64,000 nt of DNA from Bordetella parapertussis (GTDB lineage Bacteria; Pseudomonadota; Gammaproteobacteria; Burkholderiales; Burkholderiaceae_B), in the NCBI GenBank assembly GCA_945903445.1, contig CAMDNZ010000010.1, positions 1 to 64,000 on the forward strand, written 5' to 3'. Both the position numbers and the translations under genes were made by a program. The stretch's first letter is position 1. The number at the start of each line of letters is the position of its first letter. Shown one piece after another: positions 24,890-33,205 of this stretch. The notes below the pieces were generated by a model, which saw only the letters and a list, made by a program, of their open reading frames with translations, had not been told where the DNA came from and ran no database searches.

Positions 24890-25843
24890 TCAGCGATTTC
24901 CCTGTTCCCGTGCCGGGCAGGACGACTGACGCCACCCGGCGCGAATCGCCGCCATCTCGCGGGGCGAGTCGGCCAGCACAGCATCGATGCCCAGGCAGGC
25001 CGCCGTCCGATAGGCCGCCGCGTCGTTGATGCCGATCGCCAGAATATGGACGAGTGCGGCGTCCTGGCGCATACAGCGCACCGAGGCGGGCGTCCACAAT
25101 ACCGCTTCGACCTCGGAACGCCCTTCACCCAGGGTGAATTTTTCGGTGACGCTCAGCTTCCTGTTCAGCTCGAAACCGGTCCATGTCGATGCCACAGGCG
25201 CCTCGACACAGCCAGCGCCCAGGAGCGCATGTAGCAGGCGAAAGCGTGTCGCATCGCGCGATTCGAACAGCCGGGCCAGTGGATAAGCCGAAAAGCTCTC
25301 CTGATAGGCAGCGTCGGTCGAATAAATCACGACACGGTGCCAGGCGTGCTCGTCGGTCAACACCCGTGCTACCGCTGCCGATTGCGGCGCGGCAGGCAAG
25401 GCTTTCATATCGAGAAACAGCAGCATGTCCATCGGTACGAGGCGCAGTGCGTCCTGCAACGTCGGAATGCCTATCGGATTGCTCCGGTAGGGCCGCAAGC
25501 CCGACTGGCCGGGCAGCTCGAACGTCCACCCCGCATTGACCGCGGCCAGCTCGGCGGCACTGCGACTGGACACCGGTCCGGATACGTCGGTCAACGCCGA
25601 CAGATCGGCCGGCCGGTACAAGACCGGCACGCCATCCTTGCTCAACTGGACCGTCAGCCAAATGCCATCGGCGCGATGATCGATCGACCGTCGAATGGAT
25701 TCCAGCGTGTTCTCGGGCGCGTCCGCCGCCCCGCCGCGGTGGGCAATGACCAGCGGTGGCGACCCTGTCACGGAAGGTGGCGATAAGGGGACGCATGCGT
25801 TGAGCAGCGTGGTACAGCACATCAGCAAGCAAATCGTGCGCAT
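24890..25843 (-). CDS. GDPD-fold lipoprotein with degenerate active site
   Basis: A 317-residue protein. Its lipoprotein signal ends LLNAC (Cys17). The glycerophosphodiester phosphodiesterase start AHRGGAADAPENTLESI (His35-Arg36, Glu44, Asn45) follows. In active GDPDs the next strand reads about E-x-D and then a FHD triplet. Here those positions are IWLTVQL and LYRP, so the metal-binding Glu/Asp and the second catalytic His appear absent. It is convergent with liuR (stops adjacent) and divergent from liuA. It may be a non-catalytic or altered lipoprotein. Confidence 0.8.
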   Translation of the reverse strand: MRTICLLMCCTTLLNACVPLSPPSVTGSPPLVIAHRGGAADAPENTLESIRRSIDHRADGIWLTVQLSKDGVPVLYRPADLSALTDVSGPVSSRSAAELAAVNAGWTFELPGQSGLRPYRSNPIGIPTLQDALRLVPMDMLLFLDMKALPAAPQSAAVARVLTDEHAWHRVVIYSTDAAYQESFSAYPLARLFESRDATRFRLLHALLGAGCVEAPVASTWTGFELNRKLSVTEKFTLGEGRSEVEAVLWTPASVRCMRQDAALVHILAIGINDAAAYRTAACLGIDAVLADSPREMAAIRAGWRQSSCPAREQGNR

Positions 25844-25873
25844 GATGGGTTCCTCCGTTTGGTTCCCGAAGAT

Positions 25874-25893
25874 TATCAGGGAAAACCCTGATA
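25874..25893. repeat. Hairpin beside the liu operator
   Basis: TATCAGGG (25874-25881), AAAA and CCCTGATA (25886-25893) form a perfect 8-base-pair stem. It lies seven bases from the liu operator, between the GDPD-like gene and liuA. No T-tract follows on either strand, so a terminator is unlikely; a second protein-binding site is possible. Confidence 0.6.
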
Positions 25894-25899
25894 TAAGTG

Positions 25900-25918
25900 A
25901 CGTTTACGTAAACGTAAG
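25900..25918. promoter_or_regulatory. LiuR operator upstream of liuA
   Basis: ACGTTTACGTAAACGT (25900-25915) is a perfect 16-base palindrome, followed by AAG. It shares its core with the site before liuR. It stands about 95 bases before the liuA start and also lies in the GDPD-like gene's promoter region, so both directions could be controlled. Confidence 0.8.
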
Positions 25919-26011
25919 ATCGACCTCATGACAAGACATGGCCGGGCAAACGAAACCGGCTTATGCTGAGGCGATCAAAACGCCTTTGCGTCACAACACG
26001 AGGAGACAAGG

Positions 26012-27190
26012 ATGGCCCTACCCGGCTTGAGCTTTGATCTGGGCGAAGACCTGGACATGTTGCGCGATGCAGTACGCACCTTCGCCGAAGCGGAGATCGC
26101 CCCGCGTGCCGCCGAGATCGACCGCAGCGATCAGTTTCCGATGGATTTGTGGCAGAAATTCGGCGGGCTGGGCCTGCTGGGCATGACCGCCGATGAAGCC
26201 TACGGCGGCACCGGTCTGGGCTATCTGGCCCACATGATCGTGATGGAAGAGCTGTCGCGCGCCAGCGCCTCTGTTGCCTTGTCGTATGGCGCGCACAGCA
26301 ACCTGTGCGTCAACCAGATCCATCGCAACGGCACCGAAGCGCAGAAGCAGCGCTATCTGCCGAAGCTGATCAGCGGCGAGCATGTGGGTGCGCTCGCCAT
26401 GAGCGAGCCGGGTGCGGGATCGGACGTGGTGTCGATGAAGCTACGGGCCGACAAACGCGGCGACCGTTATGTGCTGAACGGCACGAAGATGTGGATCACC
26501 AATGGCCCAGACGCCGATACGCTGGTGGTGTATGCCAAGACGACGCCGGACGCGCACGCCAGGGGCATCACCGCTTTCCTGATCGAGAAGTCGTTCAAGG
26601 GTTTCTCGGTGGCGCAGAAGCTGGACAAGCTGGGTATGCGTGGCAGTCACACCGGTGAGCTGGTGTTCCAGGACTGCGAGGTACCTGAAGAAAACGTGCT
26701 GGGCGAGGTGGACGGCGGCGTGCGGGTGCTGATGAGCGGGCTCGATTACGAACGTGCGGTGCTCGCGGGCGGCCCGTTGGGCATCATGCAATCCGTCATG
26801 GATGTGGTCGTGCCGTATACGCACGATCGCAAACAATTCGGCCAGGCCATCGGCGAATTCCAACTAATCCAAGGCAAGGTGGCCGACCTGTACACCACGC
26901 TGCAAGCCAGTCGTGCCTTTTGCTACGCGGTTGGCAGGCAGCTCGACCGCCTGGGCGCGGGCCATGCCCGAACCGTGCGCAAGGATTGCGCCGCATTGAT
27001 TCTGTATTGCGCCGAGCGCGCGACATGGATGGCTGGCGAGGGTATTCAGATTCTCGGCGGCAATGGCTATATCAACGAATATCCGGTCGGTCGAATGTGG
27101 CGCGATGCCAAGCTGTATGAGATTGGCGCAGGCACCAGCGAAATTCGCCGAATGCTGATTGGCCGCGAACTGTTCAACGAGACGGCTTGA
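26012..27190 (+). CDS. liuA: Isovaleryl-CoA dehydrogenase
   Basis: A 392-residue acyl-CoA dehydrogenase converting isovaleryl-CoA to 3-methylcrotonyl-CoA in leucine degradation, passing electrons to ETF. Flavin and substrate motifs are LAMSEPGAGSDVVSMKLRA and WITNGPDADTLVVYAKT. In GLDYERAVLAGGPLG the glutamate (Glu247) sits where isovaleryl-CoA dehydrogenases keep their catalytic base. The C-terminal site used by most relatives reads EIGAGTSEIRR without the base, which supports this subtype. GAGGAG precedes the ATG. It is the first gene of the operon, behind the LiuR site. Confidence 0.93.
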   Translation: MALPGLSFDLGEDLDMLRDAVRTFAEAEIAPRAAEIDRSDQFPMDLWQKFGGLGLLGMTADEAYGGTGLGYLAHMIVMEELSRASASVALSYGAHSNLCVNQIHRNGTEAQKQRYLPKLISGEHVGALAMSEPGAGSDVVSMKLRADKRGDRYVLNGTKMWITNGPDADTLVVYAKTTPDAHARGITAFLIEKSFKGFSVAQKLDKLGMRGSHTGELVFQDCEVPEENVLGEVDGGVRVLMSGLDYERAVLAGGPLGIMQSVMDVVVPYTHDRKQFGQAIGEFQLIQGKVADLYTTLQASRAFCYAVGRQLDRLGAGHARTVRKDCAALILYCAERATWMAGEGIQILGGNGYINEYPVGRMWRDAKLYEIGAGTSEIRRMLIGRELFNETA

Positions 27191-27213
27191 GTCGTCGACA
27201 CCAGGAGCTTTGC

Positions 27214-28395
27214 ATGTCTGATCCGATCGTCATTGTGAGCGTCGCACGCACGCCGATGGGGGCCATGATGGGTAGCCTGTCCGATCTTGCCGCGCATGAG
27301 TTGGGCGCGGTGGCGATTCGCGCTGCCGTCGAGCGTGCCGGTATCGCCCCGGACGCAGTGCAAGAAGTCATCATGGGCAACGTATTGCAGGCCGGGCAAG
27401 GCCAGGCTCCGGCACGACAGGCAGCCCTGGGTGCTGGGCTAGCAAAGGGCGTGGCTTGCACCACCATCCACAAAGTGTGCGGGTCGGGCCTGAAGGCTGC
27501 CATGTTCGCACATGATCTGTTGGTGGCGGGCAGCGCCGATGTGATCGTGGCGGGCGGCCAGGAAAGCATGAGCAACGCGCCGTATCTGCTGCTGAAAGGA
27601 CGCCAGGGTTATCGCTACGGCCATGAGACCGTCTACGACCACATGGCCCTCGATGGCCTCGAAGATGCTTACGATCGCGGCAAGGCCATGGGCGTATTCG
27701 CCGAAGATTGCGCGGGAAAATATCGCTTCACCCGAGAAAACCAGGATGCGTTCTCGTTGGAGTCCTTGCGTCGTGCGCGGGCGGCCTCCGATGACGGATC
27801 TTTCGATTGGGAGATCGCTGCGGTCAGCGTGCCGGGGCGCAAGGGCGACACACTCGTCGATCGCGACGAAGCGCCGGCCCGTGCGATGCCCGAGAAAATT
27901 CCTCAGCTCAAACCCGCGTTTCGCAAAGACGGAACGATCACGGCGGCCACGTCGGCATCGATCTCCGATGGTGCTGCGGCGATGGTCATGATGCGTGCCT
28001 CGACGGCCAAAAAGCTAGGCGTGACGCCGCTGGCCCGGGTGGTGGCGCATGCTCAACATTCGCAGGAACCGGGTTGGTTCACGACCGCGCCGGTGGGCGC
28101 GCTGAAAAATCTGTTCGCCAAGACGGGCTGGCAACCGAAAGAAGTCGATCTGTATGAGATCAACGAAGCCTTTGCGGTGGTCACCATGGCGGCCATGAAG
28201 GAATTCGATCTGGCACACGACAAGGTCAACGTTCACGGCGGCGCGACGGCCTTAGGCCATCCTATTGGCGCGTCCGGCGCACGCCTGGTGACCACCTTGG
28301 TGGGTGCATTGCGCAAGACCGGTGGGCGGCGTGGCGTGGCGACCCTGTGCATCGGCGGTGGCGAGGCCGTCGCCATGGCAATCGAGACGCTGTAA
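27214..28395 (+). CDS. Acetyl-CoA acetyltransferase (thiolase)
   Basis: A 393-residue thiolase with the nucleophilic cysteine in HKVCGSGLKAA (Cys89), the histidine in NVHGGATALGHPIGASGAR, and the second cysteine in CIGGGEAVAMA. It likely cleaves acetoacetyl-CoA, the end product of the leucine pathway, to two acetyl-CoA. AGGAG (27202-27206) fixes the ATG at 27214; an upstream in-frame start has no signal. It sits 23 bases after liuA. GGEA replaces the more common GGMG in the last motif. Confidence 0.93.
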   Translation: MSDPIVIVSVARTPMGAMMGSLSDLAAHELGAVAIRAAVERAGIAPDAVQEVIMGNVLQAGQGQAPARQAALGAGLAKGVACTTIHKVCGSGLKAAMFAHDLLVAGSADVIVAGGQESMSNAPYLLLKGRQGYRYGHETVYDHMALDGLEDAYDRGKAMGVFAEDCAGKYRFTRENQDAFSLESLRRARAASDDGSFDWEIAAVSVPGRKGDTLVDRDEAPARAMPEKIPQLKPAFRKDGTITAATSASISDGAAAMVMMRASTAKKLGVTPLARVVAHAQHSQEPGWFTTAPVGALKNLFAKTGWQPKEVDLYEINEAFAVVTMAAMKEFDLAHDKVNVHGGATALGHPIGASGARLVTTLVGALRKTGGRRGVATLCIGGGEAVAMAIETL

Positions 28396-28419
28396 TCCAT
28401 CTGAGAGCAAAGGCCCCAC

Positions 28420-30027
28420 ATGCCCGTGATCAGTACCCAGATCCAGACTCGTAGCGCCGACTATGCCGCAAACGCGCAGGCGATGCGGGCGCTGATCGAC
28501 GATCTTCATGCCCGCCTGGCGCAGACGGCGCGAGGCGGCAGCGACGAGGCGCGTGCCAAGCACGTCGCGCGTGGCAAGTTGTTGCCCCGCGATCGGGTAG
28601 AGCAGTTGCTCGATCCTGGTACACCGTTTCTGGAGTTGTCGCCGATGGCGGCACACGATATGTACGATGGTGAGGCGCCCGGCGCGGGGCTGATCACGGG
28701 GATCGGACGAATCAGCGGCCAGGCGTGCGTGATCGTCTGCAACGATGCGACGGTGAAGGGCGGCACCTATTACCCGTTGACGGTGAAAAAACATCTTCGC
28801 GCTCAAGAGATCGCCGCGCAGAACCGGTTGCCATGCATCTACCTGGTGGATTCTGGCGGCGCCAATTTACCGCGTCAGGGCGAGGTGTTTCCGGATCGCG
28901 ATCACTTCGGCCGCATCTTCTTCAACCAGGCCACGATGTCGGCGGCAGGCATTGCCCAGATCGCCGTGGTGATGGGGTCGTGTACGGCGGGCGGTGCGTA
29001 TGTTCCGGCGATGAGCGACGAATCGATCATCGTGCGCGATCAAGGCACGATTTTTCTGGGGGGGCCGCCGCTGGTCAAAGCGGCCACCGGCGAGGTGGTG
29101 TCGGCTGAAGATCTAGGCGGCGGCGACGTGCATACGCGTCTGTCGGGCGTGGTCGATCATCTGGCTGTGGACGATGCCCATGCGCTTCGATTGGCGCGCG
29201 ATGCAGTGGCCCGGTTGAATCGACGCAAGCCGGAAACGGTGGCCTTACAACCCGCGCGTGCGCCGATCTACGATTCTCAAGAGCTCAACGGCATCGTTCC
29301 TGCCGATACGCGTCGGCCCTACGACGTGCGCGAGATCATCGCCCGCATCGTCGATGGCTCCGAGTTCGACGAATTCAAGGCGCGATTCGGCAACACCCTG
29401 GTGACAGGGTTCGCGCACATCGAAGGTATGCCGGTAGGCATCGTGGCTAACAACGGCATACTGTTTTCAGAATCGGCGCAAAAGGGCGCGCACTTCATCG
29501 AACTGTGCGCGCAGCGCAAGATTCCCCTGGTGTTTTTGCAGAACATCACCGGTTTCATGGTGGGCCGCAAATACGAGAACGAGGGTATTGCGCGCCATGG
29601 CGCCAAGATGGTGACGGCGGTGGCGACGGCGGCGGTGCCGAAGTTCACCGTGCTGATCGGCGGGTCGTTCGGCGCGGGCAACTACGGCATGTGCGGTCGG
29701 GCGTTCTCGCCCCGGATGCTGTTCATGTGGCCGAATGCACGCATCTCGGTGATGGGTGGCGAGCAGGCCGCCAGCGTGTTGGCCACCGTGCGCCGCGATG
29801 GCTTGACTGCACGCGGTGAGCAATGGAGCGCGGAGGACGAGCAGCGTTTCAAGGCGCCGATCCAAGCGCAGTACGAGCGCGAAGGGCATCCTTATTACGC
29901 CACTGCAAGGCTGTGGGACGACGGTATCATCACGCCGGCCGATACCCGCCGGGTGTTGGCGCTGGCATTGGCTGCGGCGCTTAACGCGCCCATCGAGGAC
30001 ACGCGCTTTGGCGTGTTCCGCATGTAG
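28420..30027 (+). CDS. liuB: Methylcrotonyl-CoA carboxylase, carboxyltransferase (beta) subunit
   Basis: A 535-residue acyl-CoA carboxyltransferase. It has SPMAAHDMYDGEAPGAGLIT at the N-half acyl-CoA site, VMGSCTAGGAYVPAMSDE, NITGFMVGRKYENEGI and GSFGAGNYGMCGRAF. The length and these segments fit MCC beta (about 535) rather than propionyl-CoA carboxylase beta. It transfers CO2 from carboxybiotin to 3-methylcrotonyl-CoA, giving 3-methylglutaconyl-CoA. It lies between the thiolase and liuD; the biotin subunit starts 14 bases later. Confidence 0.93.
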   Translation: MPVISTQIQTRSADYAANAQAMRALIDDLHARLAQTARGGSDEARAKHVARGKLLPRDRVEQLLDPGTPFLELSPMAAHDMYDGEAPGAGLITGIGRISGQACVIVCNDATVKGGTYYPLTVKKHLRAQEIAAQNRLPCIYLVDSGGANLPRQGEVFPDRDHFGRIFFNQATMSAAGIAQIAVVMGSCTAGGAYVPAMSDESIIVRDQGTIFLGGPPLVKAATGEVVSAEDLGGGDVHTRLSGVVDHLAVDDAHALRLARDAVARLNRRKPETVALQPARAPIYDSQELNGIVPADTRRPYDVREIIARIVDGSEFDEFKARFGNTLVTGFAHIEGMPVGIVANNGILFSESAQKGAHFIELCAQRKIPLVFLQNITGFMVGRKYENEGIARHGAKMVTAVATAAVPKFTVLIGGSFGAGNYGMCGRAFSPRMLFMWPNARISVMGGEQAASVLATVRRDGLTARGEQWSAEDEQRFKAPIQAQYEREGHPYYATARLWDDGIITPADTRRVLALALAAALNAPIEDTRFGVFRM

Positions 30028-30041
30028 GCGGAGGAATCGAC

Positions 30042-32090
30042 GTGTTCAAGACTGTGCTGATCGCCAATCGCGGCGAGATTGCGTGCCGGGTGGCGGCGAC
30101 TGCGCGACGGTTAGGCATTCGAACGATTGCGGTGTATTCGGATGCGGATGCCGACTCGCGCCATGTGGCGGCTTGCGATGTGGCCGTGCGACTGGGCGGG
30201 CCAGCGGCAAGCGACAGCTATCTACGGGCCGATGCCGTGTTGGCAGCGGCGCAAGCGCATGGCGCCGACGCGATTCATCCGGGTTATGGATTCTTATCCG
30301 AGAACGCGCCCTTCGCCGAGGCGGTCGAAAAAGCGGGCATGGCGTTTATCGGGCCGCCTGCGTCGGCTATTGCCGCCATGGGCAGCAAGTCGGCCGCCAA
30401 GGCATTGATGGCGCAGGCGGGCGTGCCGCTGGTGCCGGGCTATCACGGCGATCGGCAAGATGCCGAGTTTTTGCGCCAGCAATCCGACGCCATGGGCTAT
30501 CCGGTGTTGATTAAAGCTAGCGCGGGCGGCGGCGGCAAAGGCATGCGGGTGGTGGCGTCGTCCGACGCATTCGACGCAGCGCTGAGTTCGTGTCGTCGAG
30601 AGGCCGCCGCCAGTTTTGGCGACGAGCACGTATTGGTCGAGCGGTATCTGCAAAAGCCCCGTCATATCGAAATCCAGGTGTTCGCCGACACGCACGGCAC
30701 GTGTTTGTATGTGTTCGACCGCGACTGCTCGGTGCAACGCCGTCATCAGAAAGTGGTCGAAGAGGCGCCTGCGCCGGGTATCTCGAAAGAGATCCATCGG
30801 GCGATGGGCGAGGCCGCTGTCGCTGCCGCACGCGCTGTGGGGTATGTGGGGGCGGGTACGGTGGAGTTCATCGTCGAGCCCGACGGCACGTTCTACTTCA
30901 TGGAGATGAACACCCGACTGCAAGTCGAACATCCGGTCACCGAGATGATTACCGGGTTCGACTTGGTGGCGTGGCAACTGCGCGTGGCGGCGGGAGAGCC
31001 TTTGGATCGAACCCAGGCCGATCTTCGGCGCGAGGGACATGCGATCGAGGCACGCATCTATGCCGAGAACCCGGACAATCGTTTTCTTCCGTCCACGGGC
31101 AAGCTCGTGTATTTGGGGCTACCGGATCACGTCGCTTTCGAGAACGCTCGGGTGCGTGTCGATTCTGGCGTGCAGACGGGCGACGCCATCACGCCGCATT
31201 ACGACCCGATGATCGCCAAGCTGATCGTGCATGGCTCCGACCGCGACGATGCTCGCCGCATGATGTTGGCGGCGTTGGAGCAGACTCACGTGGTGGGCGT
31301 GCAGACGAACGTGGCCTTTTTGATGCGCTTGATGCGTGACGAAGCCTTCGCGACGGGCGATATGGATACGGGCTTGATCGAGCGGCGCTCGGCGACATTG
31401 TTGCCTGGGCCGATCGCCGCTAGCGAAACGATGCTGGCGGTGGCTGCTGCGGCTCGGTTGGCGCGTGAGCATTGCGACGGGCTAGGCGATCCATGGTCTG
31501 CGACCGATGGGTGGCGAGTGGGGGGCAGTTATCGCCGGGTGTTTCACTGGCGTGAGCGTGATGCCAGGCGTGAGGCGACCTTGACTCGGACAGCCGATGG
31601 CGCATGGACGCTGGGCTTCGTGGGCTTCGGTTCAGCGGCGGAGTTACCTGCCTCGGCACAGTCCACAGCGGCTTTTTCCTGGCGCGTCGTCAGCGTAACC
31701 CCGACAGCCACCAGCGACCCCGCGTTGGTGCTTCGTGTCGTGCTGGATGGGCAGGTCGTCTCCGCGACGGTGGTGCCGGACGCCGGCGACGACATCGTGT
31801 TCCATGAGGGCAATACGGCGCGATTGACGCGGGTGGTGCCGGGGGCGGATATCGGTTCCGACGACACGCATGGCGGCGGCCTGACGGCCCCCATGCCGGG
31901 CAAGATCATTGCCGTCAACGTGCAGCCAGGCGCGGCGGTCAAACGTGGTGCGGCACTGCTGGTGATGGAGGCGATGAAGATGGAGCACACCATCACCGCG
32001 CCGCACGACGGAATCGTGGGGGAAGTGTTTTACGCCGTGGGCGATCAGGTGGCCGATGGCGCGGAGTTGCTGGCGCTCGCTGCCGAATAA
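30042..32090 (+). CDS. liuD: Methylcrotonyl-CoA carboxylase, biotin (alpha) subunit
   Basis: A 682-residue biotin-dependent subunit. It has biotin carboxylase (FKTVLIANRGEIACRVAATA, then ATP-grasp KASAGGGGKGMRVV and FMEMNTRLQVEHPVTEMITG), a BT linker domain, and a C-terminal biotinyl domain with VMEAMKMEH (Lys646). The start is GTG at 30042. It is the last gene of the operon. The usual liuC and liuE genes (hydratase, HMG-CoA lyase) are not between or after these genes in the window. Confidence 0.94.
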   Translation: MFKTVLIANRGEIACRVAATARRLGIRTIAVYSDADADSRHVAACDVAVRLGGPAASDSYLRADAVLAAAQAHGADAIHPGYGFLSENAPFAEAVEKAGMAFIGPPASAIAAMGSKSAAKALMAQAGVPLVPGYHGDRQDAEFLRQQSDAMGYPVLIKASAGGGGKGMRVVASSDAFDAALSSCRREAAASFGDEHVLVERYLQKPRHIEIQVFADTHGTCLYVFDRDCSVQRRHQKVVEEAPAPGISKEIHRAMGEAAVAAARAVGYVGAGTVEFIVEPDGTFYFMEMNTRLQVEHPVTEMITGFDLVAWQLRVAAGEPLDRTQADLRREGHAIEARIYAENPDNRFLPSTGKLVYLGLPDHVAFENARVRVDSGVQTGDAITPHYDPMIAKLIVHGSDRDDARRMMLAALEQTHVVGVQTNVAFLMRLMRDEAFATGDMDTGLIERRSATLLPGPIAASETMLAVAAAARLAREHCDGLGDPWSATDGWRVGGSYRRVFHWRERDARREATLTRTADGAWTLGFVGFGSAAELPASAQSTAAFSWRVVSVTPTATSDPALVLRVVLDGQVVSATVVPDAGDDIVFHEGNTARLTRVVPGADIGSDDTHGGGLTAPMPGKIIAVNVQPGAAVKRGAALLVMEAMKMEHTITAPHDGIVGEVFYAVGDQVADGAELLALAAE

Positions 32091-32132
32091 CGTCAATTTT
32101 CCGTCCCGATCATCTACATGTGGGTATGGTCT

Positions 32133-32159
32133 TGGCTAGTTATAGCCATGATCTTTTTT
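32133..32159 (+). terminator. Probable terminator of the liu operon
   Basis: TGGCTA (32133-32138), GTTA, TAGCCA (32143-32148), then TGATC and TTTTTT. It has a six-base-pair stem with the T-run offset by five bases, 43 bases after liuD. It is modest but in the expected place. Confidence 0.5.
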
Positions 32160-32464
32160 CCGCCGTCCTCACGGTAAGGCACGGAATAGCCTGCGCGCTA
32201 CTTGGAACTGCGCCACGTAATAGGACGTTGTGTCGCTTCGACACGTTTGGGCTGGACGACTTGATCGTAAACCTAAGGACTGCTTCGCCTTGTTTTGAAG
32301 GCAATGCCACGAATTTCGAGATTGGACTTCACACATAACAATTCGACTGTTGACGTCATCCACCCTGGCCCCTGATCTTAACGACACGATTGTTTTAGGA
32401 GCCTCGTCGTCAGCTAAGGACTTCAGGCGGGCCGATTGCCTCAGCTCCTGTGTAGAAGATAACG
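32160..32464. other. Gene-free stretch upstream of ABC exporter pair
   Basis: It contains only short frames without recognisable features and base composition visibly more A+T-rich than the liu genes. It presumably holds the promoter of the exporter pair. I see no repeats or clear operator. Confidence 0.4.
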
Positions 32465-33205
32465 ATGGAAGGGCATATGCTTTTGAAAAGCGTCGGGATT
32501 CTTATCGTTGAGCAAGTCCGAGAACCAATCGGAATATTCTGGTCGTTAGTGGCGCCAATTGCCTACATCGTTCTGGTGGCAAAGGTGCCTGACGGCCTTT
32601 ATCTGTCGGTTGATTTGTATATCACGACCGCAGCATGGAGCCTTTCTTACATTGCGTTAATCGGTGCATGCAACGGCTTCGGGCTTTACTTGGTAGGGCG
32701 TCGGGAGAGTGGATTCGTTCGATCGTTCTTGAGCAACTCATCAAGACGCCGTAAATTCATCCTCGCCCAATATCTGGCATCGGTGGCCCTCACGCTGATG
32801 TTCGGCGCGGCCTTAATCGCCATAACAGGCTTCGCATTGGCGGATATTGGGATTGCGCAGGTCGCTACGTTGTTCATGAAGTACGTTTTGATCGTTGCAA
32901 CGTTTACCTTTGCCGCCACCTTGTTCGCCGCTTTGCCCCTGACATTTCAGTCAGTCAGTAGTGTAATTTCAGTGACGCTAACTATTATTATCGTGGCTGG
33001 ACTTGCTACCCAATCGGCCGCCGGGGCGGCTCATCCCTGGGCGACTTATCTCAATCCATTCGCGACGAGTGCCTATTTCATAGCGGCGAGTACACCCTCA
33101 CACTCGATGCTATCGACTCTCGCGGCGCAGCTTGTACTACTGGGTTTGCTAGGCGTTTATGGACTGTCGCGCTTCCGCGTCAATCCTGAATGGAGCAACC
33201 GATGA
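32465..33205 (+). CDS. ABC-2-type exporter permease
   Basis: A 246-residue integral membrane protein with about six hydrophobic segments. The N-terminal EQVREPIGIFWSLVAPIAY is the typical ABC-2 exporter entry. It probably exports a lipid, drug or peptide with the ATPase encoded next; substrate unknown. Two starts are possible (32465 or ATG 32477) and neither has an ideal Shine-Dalgarno. The stop overlaps the ATPase start as ATGA. Codon use is less G+C-biased than the flanks, hinting at acquisition. Confidence 0.8.
   Translation: MEGHMLLKSVGILIVEQVREPIGIFWSLVAPIAYIVLVAKVPDGLYLSVDLYITTAAWSLSYIALIGACNGFGLYLVGRRESGFVRSFLSNSSRRRKFILAQYLASVALTLMFGAALIAITGFALADIGIAQVATLFMKYVLIVATFTFAATLFAALPLTFQSVSSVISVTLTIIIVAGLATQSAAGAAHPWATYLNPFATSAYFIAASTPSHSMLSTLAAQLVLLGLLGVYGLSRFRVNPEWSNR

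Noticed and set aside
32120..32338. 72-codon frame that might be a precursor peptide for the nearby ABC exporter
   Set aside because: No Shine-Dalgarno, no leader-peptide or core-like pattern, and it spans the probable liu terminator.
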